From positions 60,282,540 to 60,346,539 of the forward strand of contig CM055095.1 of assembly GCA_029204225.1 (NCBI GenBank): 64,000 bases of DNA, in the 5' to 3' direction. The notes under the pieces are model-generated. The model did no database searches, was not told where the DNA came from, and worked only from the letters and a program-made list of their open reading frames with translations. This stretch comes from Diphasiastrum complanatum. Taxonomy: Eukaryota > Streptophyta > Lycopodiopsida > Lycopodiales > Lycopodiaceae. Positions 34,045 to 46,931 of this stretch are shown here, one piece after another (the stretch's first letter is position 1; each line of letters begins with the position of its first letter). The translations under genes were made by a program, and so were the position numbers.

Positions 34045-34176
34045 GTGGCGAACACAAGGGATGATGGATCAGGAAGATCTTGTAGAGGAATCAACATGAG
34101 AAATGAGATATCATATCATTTTTCTAAGTCATCCCATATAATCATCCCATGTCTCTGAACCAGGCCCAACTACATG
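34042..34176. repeat. Left flank of a duplicated locus
   Basis: ATGTGGCGAACACAAGGGATG through CCAGGCCCAACTACATG matches 55893-56015 closely. In that copy the sequence runs straight on into AATTGTAATACC. Here the LARD follows ACATG. The pair defines occupied and empty forms of the same site. Confidence 0.85.
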
Positions 34177-34653
34177 TGTTATGGCCATATTCGGTTAGGA
34201 CCTGGAATAGTCCTAATATGGTAAACCGGCCTCTAGTACTCGAGATTATTGGTCATGCCGAGATTTAATTCCATGTTGAGGCCTATTTGTGAATAATAAT
34301 CTTGAGAGGACCCAGACACTCTAATTGAGACATATGGAGTATTGCATGTCTATGTGATGGATATTGGCAGGAGGACTGCATGAAGAAATGTGATCTATTT
34401 ATAGTTGACTTGCATGGGGGTTGCATGGTGTCATGCACAGGACTCTACTCTCTATATAATGAGGTAAGGATTCTCCCTTCGACATGTTGGGTTTAGGTTA
34501 CCAAGTTCTCTCTTCTCCTCTTCCTTCACATGGCATGTCTTGGGGGCTAGATCCGGTTTTGATCTAGGATTGGTTGGATGGTTTGGCTCCATTGTCTCTT
34601 TTATTGTGTTCTCTTATCCTCATCCTCGGAGTTATCCTTTTAGTGTCTTTATA
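34177..34653 (+). repeat. 5' LTR of the LARD
   Basis: The LTR begins TGTTATGG and ends near TAGTGTCTTTATA. A TATA-like box CTCTATATAATG lies near 34452-34463, a plausible start point for element RNA. The end is not the standard CA. Confidence 0.9.
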
Positions 34654-34654
34654 T

Positions 34655-34668
34655 TGGTATCAGAGTTG
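34655..34668 (+). other. LARD primer-binding site
   Basis: TGGTATCAGAGTTG lies just after the 5' LTR. It is one base off the common plant iMet-tRNA primer site TGGTATCAGAGC. Confidence 0.85.
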
Positions 34669-37600
34669 CGCAGCGGAAGCGTGGTGGGCCCATAACCCAC
34701 AGATCCCAGGATCAAAACTTGGCTCTGATAAGGGTTTTCTGGAAAGAAAAACTGGTGGTATGGGACATCAGTAATTTGGAAAGAAAATTATAGGACTGTA
34801 AAGATCTGATGATCAATGGTGTGTTTTAGTACCTAGTCGCGATTTGGGAAAAAAAAAACATTCGATCAAATGTGGGGTATTTTGGGAAATTTTGAGGTTT
34901 AATCTAGGTCCCAATGTGGTATCTCATTATTTACAAAATCAGAGGCCCTCAAATATATTTCTCACTTTATTAATTAATACTTTACTTCTTAGTGATTTCT
35001 CAAATATAAGATATCAGACTGATTTGTATGATTCTTTCCAGCATGGAGTTATTCTTATGAAAGACTGTTATGTCATATAAATTACTACTTGTGTGAATAG
35101 ACTTGGAAGTCAGATAAATACTAAAGTCAAAGTGGTTCAATGTCTTGAATCTTGTATTATCTTTGTTGCATAAATAGGTTTCAATGGAATGATTGTACTG
35201 TCACTCGGGTTGAAAATATTTGAAGGAAAAGTCCTATTTATAATAGAGTGAATCCTTTATTGGAATGCACTTATTACTGACTTTTCTTGGATTTAGATAT
35301 TTTTATATATCATCTTCCCAGTTAGCTTTTACTGAAATTTATAATTTCTTTAAAAGGAGGGGTGAAAATTCTATTTGGAAATCTGTAGATTGCATAGTTT
35401 CGGAAGAGAACCAACTGTGGTATAGAAATGAGATTTGGTCTGAAAGTAATTTCGGATAGATTCAGAGTAAGATACCTAATTGGAACTTTTCGAAAAAGAA
35501 AAAATTTCTAGGGATTGCGTGGACAATTTGGAAGTAGAACATGTTTTGATATTTGAATCATTATCTATAAGTAGTACGGTAAAAGGTCAAAGGATACTAA
35601 TTCCATTTTGATTGGAATAGAAGTAAGTTTGATCAGAATTTAAGTCTAAGAGTTCTGTATTAGATCAACCTAATCTTAGTTTGAGTACTAGGATCAGAGA
35701 GGGGTTGATTGAGTGGAAGAAATTATGTAATTAGAAGGTAAGTTGGATTGGAAAACTATTGAGAGTGAATGGTATTCGTCTCAGAGATTTTCTCGGACTC
35801 ATTATTTACTCATGAGGAATAGAAATTATTTTGTAGCTGAGTTACAAGATCTCAATGAGATATGTAAGTAACATATGTGGGTTCTGGTGGAATTTGCCAG
35901 ATAGAAATGTGTTTATGTAGTGGGTCATAGTGACATTATTCACATATGTACACGATTAATCTTGTATGAATCTACTGTGTATTCCTGGTTACTAGTGTTA
36001 TTTGGTGCACTCAACCTAGTCGGTGAACATAAACATGTGATCAAGTATTGTTTTGATAGATACTTGCAGGGTTAACAAATATTTGGATTGGAGATTTATG
36101 GATTAACTTATAAATGGTTTGGATGAGGATCTAAATGTGGTGTCATACTAGTATAATTAAGATCTGCACCTAGACATTTGAGATTTTTGAATCACTGGCA
36201 ATTAGCTTGAGTAGTTGATTACTCTAAGATGAAGCTAATTGGTAAAATGGTCAATGTGATGTGGATTCATCGGGAATTGACGGTTTTGAATTATATTGCT
36301 TGTAAGACGCATGATTAGTGAATCATTTGGGTTCATCAGTTAAAATTGTGTGCATTGGATATACAGTGTTCTTGGGATAGAGTATTCCTTAGTTAAGGAA
36401 GGGACTCAGCTCATTAGTGATTGTATCCCAGAGAGCTCAATTGGATAACGAATCATAATGGATCCAAGAATAATAACTGAATTGATATTCGGCAGGACTT
36501 TGGGTATCTAGATGTGATTCTGGATTGTAATCTAAAGTTTTTGTAGTTGAACATGATTGTCATTTTGGTATGCGTTCAGACTTTAATTACTAGTGGTTTA
36601 TAGAGCTTGAATCTTGCATCTTAGTTAAAGAATCCTATTTGAAAAATATTCCTAAGCATTTTCTTGGTGGAAAGATTTGAAATAATTCTTACTTTTCCTG
36701 AGTTAGGTGGACATATACTCCAGTATCCTATAAATGATAATGGTTTTGGAATTCCAGAAAATTATAATTGACGAATCATATGAATCTAAATATTTATGAT
36801 TGACGGATCATAAATAGATAGTTAAATTTTGTCAGAGGACTATAAGGAATTGTAATGGTGCTTAAGTGTGACGATTAAGTCTTGGTCTATTAATTGAGTA
36901 AGAATTCAGACCAGTATTTTGAATATCTTTACTCCAGTATTATTGAGAACCTATGGATCTCACAGACATTCTCACAAGATAAGTAATTGACTAGTGGAGA
37001 ATTTAATTTTTCTAGTGGATGGTATTCTACTACAGTTTATGGTTTGTAGATGTTTGAGTACAATTCTTCATTTAATTGGATCTCCGGTTATCATAGGAGG
37101 CAAACAAGTCTATTAAGATGAATGAATGCTATTTTCTTGTATTTGGTGCCAGTAATGGGAGCATTTAACTCAAAAGAGTATCTGGGATACACAGAGCTGA
37201 GTTTTAATCATTCTATATCTTACTGATTCTCCTAGAGATTATAGTTGAATGAATTATTATATCTTAAAATTGGATTCTAAGGATACTTGTACTTGGAAGC
37301 TTATGAAGTATTTGCCAAAGTGGTGAATAATTTCAGACTATAATTATTATTATTCTCTTTAACTTTAAATCTCATATGTTAGGAAATATTTCACTTAGTG
37401 GTACATATAAGTGATTTACATGAAGGTGATGTTACTAACTTGTATTGAATGTAACCCAGTTGAGAAAATGCATCTCTTAGTGTACTTTTCAAACTAAAGC
37501 TTATACTTCAGAATAGAGATTAACGATTGGAAATTGGTTTATCTCTGAGTACTTGTTTGATATGGAAGTCAAACTAAGGACAATGATTTTCTCGGTTAAT

Positions 37601-37670
37601 ATTTAAAGTCAAAGGAACTATTCTTGTAATTCCTTCATGTTTGAGGAGCTTCTAAGGATACAAGCAGTTT

Positions 37671-37683
37671 AAGGGGGGCAGAA
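37671..37683 (+). other. LARD polypurine tract
   Basis: AAGGGGGGCAGAA immediately precedes the 3' LTR start. Confidence 0.85.
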
Positions 37684-38167
37684 TGTTATGGCCATATTCG
37701 GTTAAGGACCTGGAATAGTCCTAATATGGTAGATTGGCCCTCCAATACTCGAGATTATTGGTCATGCCGAGATTTAATTCCATGTTGAGGCCTGTTTGTG
37801 AGTAATTACCTTGAGAGGACCCAGACACTCTAATTGAGACATACTGAGTATTGCATGTCTGTGTGATGGATATAGGCAACAAGATTGCATGAAGAGATGT
37901 GATTTATTTATAGTTGACCTGCATGTGATGGGGGTTGCATGGTTTCATGCACAGGACTCTACTCTCTATATAACGAGGTAGGGATTCTCTCGTCCACATA
38001 TTGGGTTTAGGTTACCAAGTTCTCTCTTCTCCTCTTGCTTCACATGGCATGGCTTGGGGGCTAGATCCAGTTTTGATCTAGGATTGGTTGGGTGGTTTGG
38101 CTCCATTGTCTACCTTATTGTGTTCTCCTATCCTCATCTTAGGAGTTATCCTTTTAGTGTCTTTAAA
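37684..38167 (+). repeat. 3' LTR of the LARD
   Basis: This LTR is collinear with the 5' LTR. It differs by small indels (for example TGCATGTGATGGGGGTTGC against TGCATGGGGGTTGC) and a scatter of substitutions. The insertion is therefore not brand new. Confidence 0.9.
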
Positions 38168-38172
38168 ACATG

Positions 38173-39333
<1,161 letters not shown>

Positions 39334-39334
39334 A

Positions 39335-39408
39335 CATGCAGGGTGCCAAATCCCTCTCACTTATTAACTAGGGTTAGTGTTGTCTTGGGATCCGCAAACC
39401 CTCCAACA
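39335..39408 (-). mobile_element. Start of the 3' LTR of a Ty3-gypsy element, truncated
   Basis: The minus strand starts TGTTGGAGGGTTTGCGGATC and matches the first 74 bases of the LTR whose full copy is at 55343-55880. It is cut at the CA/CT microsatellite. With the purine-rich text before it, this marks the 3' end of the gypsy element whose pol lies at 43-46 kb. Confidence 0.8.
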
Positions 39409-39425
39409 GTATCTCCCACCAAAAC
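39409..39425 (-). other. Candidate polypurine tract of the gypsy element
   Basis: The minus strand reads TTTTGGTGGGAGATAC directly before TGTTGGAGGG. It is purine-rich but not perfect. Confidence 0.5.
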
Positions 39426-39458
39426 TGGTGGCAGTCCCATGACACCTACAAGATGCAA

Positions 39459-42400
39459 TTATTGGGGACTTTTATTGGCTTCGCAGCGAATCTTAATTAA
39501 ATGACACTGCACCTTCTCCATAAAGTCGAGGCGTGCAGTATTGAAATCCAAATTGTGTGGCAGGAAACAACGGTGGGCTCCGGTAATCCATTTGGAAGTT
39601 GTCCATGAGGTGAAGCGGGATTCCCAAGAGCCTCCCATCATAGCCGCACGAAAATAGAGACGAGCAATCGCCAGCCGATCTTTGATTTGCTCTGAGGCCA
39701 TCAGCTTATTTGGATCGAATGCCAGGGGAGGAAGACAATCGTCCCATTTGATTGCCACTGACGCCAACAGAGTTAGATCTATAGCAAACATTGTCGATTG
39801 TTGAATCGTTGGATCCGGAGAGTGGACATACTCTCTCTGATATGCTTGTAAAGCACGGTGGAAGTCCACTGAGATGGTCCAACTGTAAGGCTGATGGATG
39901 ATTGGCCAATTGGGCATATGGATGATGATATTGTCCATAGCCAACCCCAAATCTTTCCATTTATTTCTTCGCGGCATTGGCACGTAATAGGGATCTACCT
40001 GCAACTGGCAAGGGCTGGCGACGTAACTCCTAATTGATTCCGGAGTTTTCTCAAAAACCGTGATTCTCCATGCCGGCTGCTCTCCCAGTGTAGGTATTTT
40101 GTCCAACTCTTTGTCGGCCTCGATCTCGGAGGTCTTAAATTCTAGAACTCATCCACCACGCGAGGACTCATGCGGATGTTGCTTTAAGAAGGTCTAGATC
40201 TGGTCCTCGACGTTGATGGGCCTTCTGAATAGAGGTCTTGTCCTTGATGAGGATGGACCCACTTGTACTGCCGGCATGGTTGGTGGCTGATCTACTATAT
40301 CTAGAGCTCCCCCCTGGTCCATGCTCGAATCAATCCTTGTATCCATTGGTACAGCTTCTTGGCGCAAAGGGGAGAATTGTGGCATGACCGGGATAGGGAT
40401 TTGTGGTCCGGCTTCCAACACTTGAGCGGCTGCCTTTTCATAGGCAGTGATGGTCTCTTTTGCCTTTGCCAACTCGGTTGAAGCTGCTCCTTTGAACCTA
40501 TCAAAGCGGCCTTGGAATCCCTGAAGGGCCACTTTGTATGTCTCCACTTTTTTGAATAAATACGCAATCTCCGTCGGTGTGACCATATGATCGGGTATTT
40601 GCATTTGCAGATAGGCATCACGCTCAAGGGTGGTTGTATCCAATTCACCTTGAAGCCGTGTGCGATCTTGTTCGGCCATCTGTAATTGCCCCTTCAGCAG
40701 CTGCATCCGTTGCTTGGCATCTTGCACTGCCTTATCTACCTGATCATGTGCGGTTGTAGGGAGCTGATGTAGGTTTCCAAGCGATCCGCTTGTTGCTGGG
40801 CCAACTTCTTTTCGCTTTCAATCTTATCTTCATGTTGTTTGGCTATCTTCAACTCTCGATCCAACTGGACAATTTTCTGGCTGATCAGAGTGTTTTCGGA
40901 TCCTAGATTAGAGATCCTTTGCTCCATTTCCTTCTTCTTATCCCGCATAGACTGGATCACTTGCCCAAGGCTTGAAACCAACCCTAGAGCATCACCAGAA
41001 TCGATGGTCGTGGCAGCGGCAGCAGCAGGAGAACCTGATGGTACTATCCTTGGTTGGCATGGAATAGGTACGACGGTCTCTTCTTCTTCAAAAATATCCT
41101 CCTCTTCAAACCCTTCAGGCACTATGGTGTCGAATTGTTTTGGTGATTTTACAACTGTGTCGACCCGAAGTGTGGCTGGGATACCTTGTGTGTGAGGTTG
41201 CTGGCTGACATCTTCGACACCAACAGTAGATTCATGGATATGTCCGAATCCTCTTTCAAGGGATTGGGGTCCAAAGGGCTCTGGGGTCTGGGTCATTGTA
41301 AAGATTTTAGTGGCCCCAAGGGGGTCGGAATCATCAAACATATCCATAAAGAACTGTGTGTTGGGTGAGGTGGCTTCGGTGTGAGGGGGTGAGGTGGCCT
41401 GGGCAGTTGTGATGGGAATGGTAGGCCCAATGGTCACAGACTATCCTTGTATGAGAGCAGAGGCGAGGGAAGCATCAGAGGCTAGGGGGTGGGAAGTTCA
41501 GTGCGAACAACAGCAGGGGGTGGAAGCGCAGCTGACAAGGTATGCCTAGTGCGACGTCGTGACGAGGAAGGTGAGTCAAGAATTACGATCTCGTTGCGTG
41601 GACGACGACGACTATGAGAGCTTGAGGCCTGATGGGATGATTCTGTCAGTGCTTCTTTGTAAACCGAAAGCACAAAATCCAGGTGGAAGCCATGGATTCT
41701 ATTTTCTAAGTGAGAAGCGGCTAAGAGAGACAATAAAGAGCCAGCAGCGAACTGCTGTTTAGTATTGGCCTTAATAGCTCATTTGAGCTCACCAAAAATA
41801 GTCTTGAATGAATTATATGGTTCAAGAGGGGCTTTGGCCAACTTAGTGTGGGATTTTACTATCCTGTGAAGGATTTGAGATGTGATGCGGTCTTTCCTGA
41901 GGTTGCCAACCATCAAGAAATTATTCAATAGTTGGGCAGCTGCGTGGATGGAAGGCTCAATGATGGCTTCCAAAAGGTAGCCATCATTGGTCCAGTGCAG
42001 ATTGTTTGTGAGGTCAATAAATGGCTTGATGGCCTGTTTGGCGTGCTTGTGATTGGGTGAGGCCTGCGTACAAGATGATATTTCTATAGCTGCAAGTGCG
42101 GCCTCAGTGATGCGCACTTTGTGTGTGGCTCCCTGGAAAGTGACATAGAATTTGGATTTCTCTTCCTTCCACGTACTGAAGGCAAGAGTGATGAAATCCA
42201 TATTGATATGATCCAAAAAGGCTCTCTCATGAATACCCATTGCAGTGAGTAGAGGCTCCGCAAGGGTCATCCACTGAGTGACCATGCTTGTGCTAGGAAG
42301 AATCATGATGTCCGTTGTAGATGAGACATCACGATGGATAGTATAGCGTGGAGACTGGGAAGTATCGGTAGAAGACATGATGATCAGAAAGGAATTATAA

Positions 42401-42525
42401 ACACGTGAAAGTGTATCGGAAGGCAATGTAGGAAATTTGAAAGGCAAAATTCGCGAGAGCTTCGCTAGCACACGTGAGGAATGAATCAAATTCAGCCAAC
42501 TTATAGATGAATTTAGTGGGTCCAT
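39459..42525 (-). pseudogene. Extra ORF downstream of gypsy pol (about 1,000 codons), unknown function
   Basis: Consecutive minus-strand frames cover nearly 3.1 kb. 42525-41779 contains TTDIMILPSTSMVTQWMTLA and KFYVTFQGATHKVRITEAAL. It is separated from 41733-41482 by a single in-frame TGA at 41781. A shift then leads to 41437-40736, with an acidic Ile/Glu/Pro region followed by a coiled coil ending SEKKLAQQQADRLETYIS. After another shift come 40727-40194 (coiled coil KGQLQMAEQDRTRLQGELD) and 40106-39459 (PYYVPMPRRNKWKDLGLAMD, IKWDDCLPPLAFDPNKLM). There is no protease, RT, integrase, transmembrane segment or chromodomain that I can see. It ends 50 bases before the PPT and LTR, the place where some plant gypsy lineages carry an additional or env-like ORF. 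A few stops and shifts mean this copy is dead. Confidence 0.7.
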
Positions 42526-43000
42526 TACACTGAATAGTAGTTTGGCTGATCAGTTCTGAACAAAAATTTGCAGGCATGTGCAGTACTGTAAAAATAGACT
42601 ATAAAAATCTCGCCGAAGGTTTCTAGGGCTCTGAACCTATTAGGCGAACGTTTTCCGAGGCTAGCAAAGGATGAACCTTTGCCCAAGAGGGTCCTTCGCC
42701 CAGGTACTGTCATAAATGTATTTTTTCACAATGTGAACCTATGGACAACCTAATTTTGACATTTTAAGATCATCTAGCAGGTCGGCGAAGGTTCATAATG
42801 AGGTTATGATGCTCGGCGAAGGTTCCCAAAATGGCATATCACTGAACATTCGCTTGACTCAAAAATTGGATTTTCTCTTGTCAAGAACCTTCGCCCACCT
42901 CAATTTAGATAAATCAAGGGTGGATGTACAGTCTGAGAGCTCAACAAAGGTTTTTGATACTGTATTGGTCAAATCTGCCCCAATCAGTAATTTTCTAAGT
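42526..43000. repeat. Non-coding gypsy region with GGCGAAGGTT motifs
   Basis: Variants of GGCGAAGGTTC or its complement GAACCTTCGCC occur near 42612, 42639, 42665, 42691, 42783, 42815 and 42885. The segment lies between integrase and the extra ORF. The same motif clusters at 54390-55010 in the 5' leader of a related element. Confidence 0.7.
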
Positions 43001-43350
43001 CATTTTCCATAAAAAATATTGTGCTTCCTTTTCCTTATGCTGATGACTTCTTGACTTTTGCTCATCAGTCTTTCCTTATTTATTTATTTATTTTTATTTT
43101 TTATTCTTTTTTAACTGTCTTTTTCCAAAAAAGTCAACAAATTAGATTGAAAACAAAAAATTGAAAAACAAATAAAATTAAAAAATATATTGAGATCAGG
43201 CTTGCTGAACTGGCGGAGCAGGCTGCCAAAATTTACGTAATCGGCTGCCATTTACCGGAGTATCAAATCGTTTTTCATCCAAGAGCTCAAGAATTACTTC
43301 GCCATAGTTCAGGATTTCCTTCACTTTATACGGACCTTCCCCGGTAAACT
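43001..43350. other. AT-rich spacer downstream of integrase, no separate gene
   Basis: Poly-T/poly-A rich text lies at 43070-43190. A short frame at 43200-43350 may be the C-terminal end of the integrase region (GEVILELLDEKRFDTPVNG-like on the minus strand). Confidence 0.35.
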
Positions 43351-43355
43351 TCAAC

Positions 43356-45913
43356 TTACTCCTTGATCAGCTTGGTTTTGTACATCAATGCAAGATCTCC
43401 TGCTTTCAGATCTTTTTTGTGCAATCGACGATCGTGCCATGCCTTGAGACGGGCTTTCTCTGCCGTTAAGGCATGAACTGCCATCAATCGGGTTTCACAT
43501 AATTTGTGCAACGCTTCATGACAGAGTTGTAAAGACATATCATCATTTAATCTTTCTATTGCTGCTATGCATAAAGATGGGATTAAAAATTCAATTGACA
43601 TAACAACATCTTGACCATAAACCAGTTGAAAAGGTGTTTGATTTGTACTATTTTTGTAAGCGATTCTGAATGCCCATAATGTTGCATACAGTTTATGTTC
43701 CCAATCGGACCGACTAGCTTCAATAGTCTTTGTCAAAATGGTGCATAGAATCTTATAAGATTCAGTTTGGCTATTCCCTCTGGGATAATAGGGAGTAATA
43801 AATCTGTGTATAACAAAAAATTCTTCCAGTAAACACTTTATTGTTTGATTAACAAAGTGTGTACCTCGGTCACTGACAATTTCGATCGGACATCCAAATT
43901 TGATTATAATATTTTCATATAGAAACTTGGCCGTAGATTTCGCATCAGCCACTTTGACAGCTTTAGCTCCAACCCACTTGGTCATATAATCAGTTGTGAC
44001 GATAATGTATTGGGACTGAGATCCTTGCGCAGCATGATGATTAGGACAAACATAATCTAGTCCCCATTTTTCAGACGGTGCTTGCGATAAAACCGGATGT
44101 AAGGGTTCATAATTCTGTCGAGTAGGCCTTCGTGCTCGCTGGCAGACATCACATATCTGAATAAAATTTTCTATGTCCTTATGAAGCGTAGGCCACCAAC
44201 AACCGGATTGCAAAAGTTTGCGAACAATAATATCTGTAGAGAAGTGTCCTCCACCCATGCCATCATGTGAAAACATAATTAAATCTGGTACTTCATGTGG
44301 TAAAACACATCTTCGTAAAATATTATCTGATCCATGATGGTACAATTGTCCTGCAATAAATTGATAAAGTTGAGCCTTTTGAATCAATTGTCTATTCTGT
44401 ACTTTTGTCAAGGAGTTATTCGTTTGTCCTAGCATCAGGTACTCAACAATATCTTCCGCCCACTCAGGTATTGCTTCAACATAGAACAACGCAGCATCTG
44501 GCAGTTCATCATCCACTTCAGTATTAACTGGTGCGGATTCAATTCGTGAAACGTAATCGGCTAGATAATGCTGCTTTCCCTTTCTAACCACAATTCAAAA
44601 GTCAAATTCAGTCAATAATAATAACCATCTTGCAATACGTCCAGTATTACACGTCTTGTTTACCAAGTAAAGTAACGGTTGATAATCCGTATAAAATGCA
44701 AAGTGCGTTTCCATGAGGTAGTGATGAAATTTCCGAACAAAAAAAATCATTGCTAGCGCTTCACGTTTTGTTGTTGAATAATTCTTCTTTGGATCTGTAA
44801 GTTGTCTGCTTGCAAATCGTATGGGATAATCTTTCTTATAGTCACCTGGCTACATCAAAACTGATCCAACGGGGTATTTGAGGCATCTGTATGAACATGA
44901 AACTCTAATGTCCAATCTGGAGAATGCAGTATTGGTGCTAACGTTTCAAAGGCTTCTAACGCCTCTACTGTCCAAATAGAAACAATAGTTAGTTTGTGTA
45001 TAGGTCGTGCTAAATCCGCAAAGAAGATAATAAAAATTCGATAGTAGTTCGCATGACCCATAAACACATAAACTCCTCGAATTGTTGCTGGCGGTGGCGA
45101 TTCCACAATAACTTTGATCTTAGAATAATCAGTGGCAATACCATGTCTTGATATCATGTGTCCAAGCACAACTCCGTGTGAAATCCATATTTGGCATTTT
45201 TCTGGATTTAGAGAAATTTGATATTTGTGGCATCTTTCAAATACTTTCTCCTATCGATCCAGGTGGTCTGTATCTGTACTATGAACTCCCAAGTCGTCCA
45301 AGTAAATTTCAAGGAATTTTTGCAAATAATCTTTAAAAGCAAATTGCATTACTCTTTGGAATGAACTTGGTGCATTACATAGTCCAAACGACATTACTTT
45401 GTAAGCATAGGTGCCCCATTCTGTTGCAAAATCAGTTTTGTGGCGATCGGCAGGTGCAATCTTAACCTGGTTGTAACCAGTAAATCCATCTAGGAAACTA
45501 TAAGCTTCCACTCCGGCAAGGCAATCCAAAACGATTTCAGTAAAAGATAACGGAAAGTGATCCTTCTGTGTCACTTTATTCAATGCTTTGAGATTCACAC
45601 AGATTCGCAATTTCTCATTTTTCTTAGGAACAATGACAATCGGTGAAATTCATTCCGTATGCTCGATCTCATAAATGAAATCGGCGTCAAGCAATCTCTG
45701 AAGTTCTTTTTTTATCAGATCTGCCACATTAGGATTACAACGATAGAACGTTGTAATCTTTGGAACTACATCAGGTACTAAAGGTATGGTATGTTCAATC
45801 ACTGATGTCGGAATACCCTTCAAATCTTGATAAGTCCATGCAAAGCTTGTGCATATGGCAACCAATGTTAGTAGAAAATGGAATTCAATGTGTTGATAGA
45901 TAACAAATTCCAA
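43356..45913 (-). pseudogene. Ty3-gypsy pol: RT, RNase H and integrase (Athila/Tat-like)
   Basis: RT begins with NPNVADLIKKELQRLLDADF (about 45730). After a stop near 45650 it continues as RICVNLKALNKVTQKDHFPL, YSFLDGFTGYNQVKI, YKVMSFGLCNAPSSFQRVM and EIYLDDLGVHS, which has the catalytic YLDD (about 45290). RNase H (45169 to about 44640) has a VHTDAS start and KREALAMIFFVRKFHHYL. The 411-codon frame 44591-43356 is integrase: zinc-binding HDGMGGGH..CDVCQ, then core residues in WGLDYVCPN, EIVSDRGTHF and GNSQTESYK (D, D, E). Frameshifts lie near 45240 and 44850 and stops near 45650 and 44600. RT-RH-IN order identifies gypsy. The Asp-tRNA-type PBS at 55.3 kb supports the Athila/Tat side if both belong to one element. 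Confidence 0.92.
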
Positions 45914-45967
45914 ATATACCGTGGTTTATACTGAGGGCCCTTTTTTTCATCAGTCTCGGTATAAAGC

Positions 45968-46576
45968 ATGGAGGAATCATTTCATTCACATTCTATTCCC
46001 CTTCCTATGGCCTTAACAGGCACAACACAAGATTGGTACTATAACCAAGATGAAACTGGGCGTACAGATTGGGAGGTTGTTAAACGAGCCCTTATCACAT
46101 GGTTCAAACCGCGGAAGTTTATGAAATACCCTTTCCTACTTTTAAGTAAAATTAAAATGGGAAAGCGGGGAATGGTCCGAGATTACATCGAAAGGGTGAA
46201 ACGTCTTAGATCTAAATGTGAACCTGAGCTGATTAATGAAAATGCCATGATTATGTGGTTTTTGCCAGGTCTACCTAAACGGATCAGACGTGAGATGAAA
46301 CGCCATAATGAGTACGCACTTTTGCAAAATGCTATGGACAATGCAATTCGGGAGGAGGATGAAGATTCAGATGATGAGCCTTATACAGTAGGGCAGACTA
46401 CTACGACATCCACCACTATTGCATCAATGAATGCCAATGCTACTACAGAAATGATGCTCAATGAATTAGAGAAACTCGGGAAGACCCAGCAGAAACAGAT
46501 GGAAAAGTTGTTGTTGCAATTTGATGAGAAGATCAAAGCATTGGAAAATTTCCACGGAGAAGCGAACAAGATCTAG
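45968..46576 (+). CDS. Ty3-gypsy Gag, 202 codons, opposite strand to pol
   Basis: The ORF reads PMALTGTTQDWYYNQDETGR, TDWEVVKRALITWFKPRKFM, RDYIERVKRLRSKCEPELIN and LPGLPKRIRREMKRHNEYAL (the retrotransposon gag core). A coiled C-terminus follows, LEKLGKTQQKQMEKLLLQFD, ending with a stop at 46574. No zinc knuckle is present. It is uninterrupted but shorter than a full gag. The minus-strand fragment at 53747-54150 is a close relative, and 1090-1588 a more distant one. It is head-to-head with pol only about 55 bases away, so it is not the gag of that pol; an inversion or nested insertion is implied. Confidence 0.85.
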   Translation: MEESFHSHSIPLPMALTGTTQDWYYNQDETGRTDWEVVKRALITWFKPRKFMKYPFLLLSKIKMGKRGMVRDYIERVKRLRSKCEPELINENAMIMWFLPGLPKRIRREMKRHNEYALLQNAMDNAIREEDEDSDDEPYTVGQTTTTSTTIASMNANATTEMMLNELEKLGKTQQKQMEKLLLQFDEKIKALENFHGEANKI

Positions 46577-46589
46577 CATTATATTGTCA

Positions 46590-46817
46590 TGCACTAAAGA
46601 CGCAATAATTGCTATAGCTTTGTCATTGTTTAAACTCGATTATCGAAGTTCTTTGCCAGGAGTAGCTTCTGGCTTTTCCTCAATTGGTTCTACCCATTGC
46701 CATAGACCTTCGCCCTTCAACAAGAGTGAAGTTTTTAATTTCCAAATCAAGTAGTTTGAGCCTTTTGGGTCCAAGATTGTAGTGATCTTAGCTTGAATAT
46801 TGGTGATCGATGACATC
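46590..46817 (-). pseudogene. Copia gag N-terminus
   Basis: The minus strand starts MSSITNIQAKITTILDPKG (46817) and goes on SNYLIWKLKTSLLLKGEGLW. This is the typical first domain of copia gag (LxxxNYxxWKxxMxxLLxxxxLW). It reaches a stop near 46645 and is cut off where the gypsy gag ends. Confidence 0.75.
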
Positions 46818-46917
46818 TTTTGATTCTAAATAATCTCCAAATCATGGCTTATTGATGGATGTATGAAGAATGCTGAGAGGGATGCGAATATACCATTGTA
46901 TCAACTTTAATTCCATA

Positions 46918-46930
46918 AGCTCTAATACCA
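46918..46930 (-). other. Copia primer-binding site
   Basis: The minus strand reads TGGTATTAGAGCT, one base off the plant iMet-tRNA primer site. It lies about 100 bases upstream of the gag start. Confidence 0.75.
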
Positions 46931-46931
46931 C

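Larger units (their letters stand above)
34177..38167 (+). mobile_element. Complete non-coding LTR retrotransposon (LARD-like), 3.99 kb
   Basis: Two LTRs (34177-34653 and 37684-38167) begin TGTTATGGCCATATTCGG and share their whole length with a few indels. A primer-binding site follows the first LTR and a polypurine tract precedes the second. The 5-bp target duplication ACATG flanks the element (34172-34176 and 38168-38172). The paralogous locus at 56011-56015 has a single ACATG and no insert. The 3.0-kb interior has no ORF over about 80 codons and no gag or pol motif, which fits a large retrotransposon derivative mobilised in trans. Partial relatives lie at 2984, 8795, 17966, 47410 and 52535. 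Confidence 0.93.
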
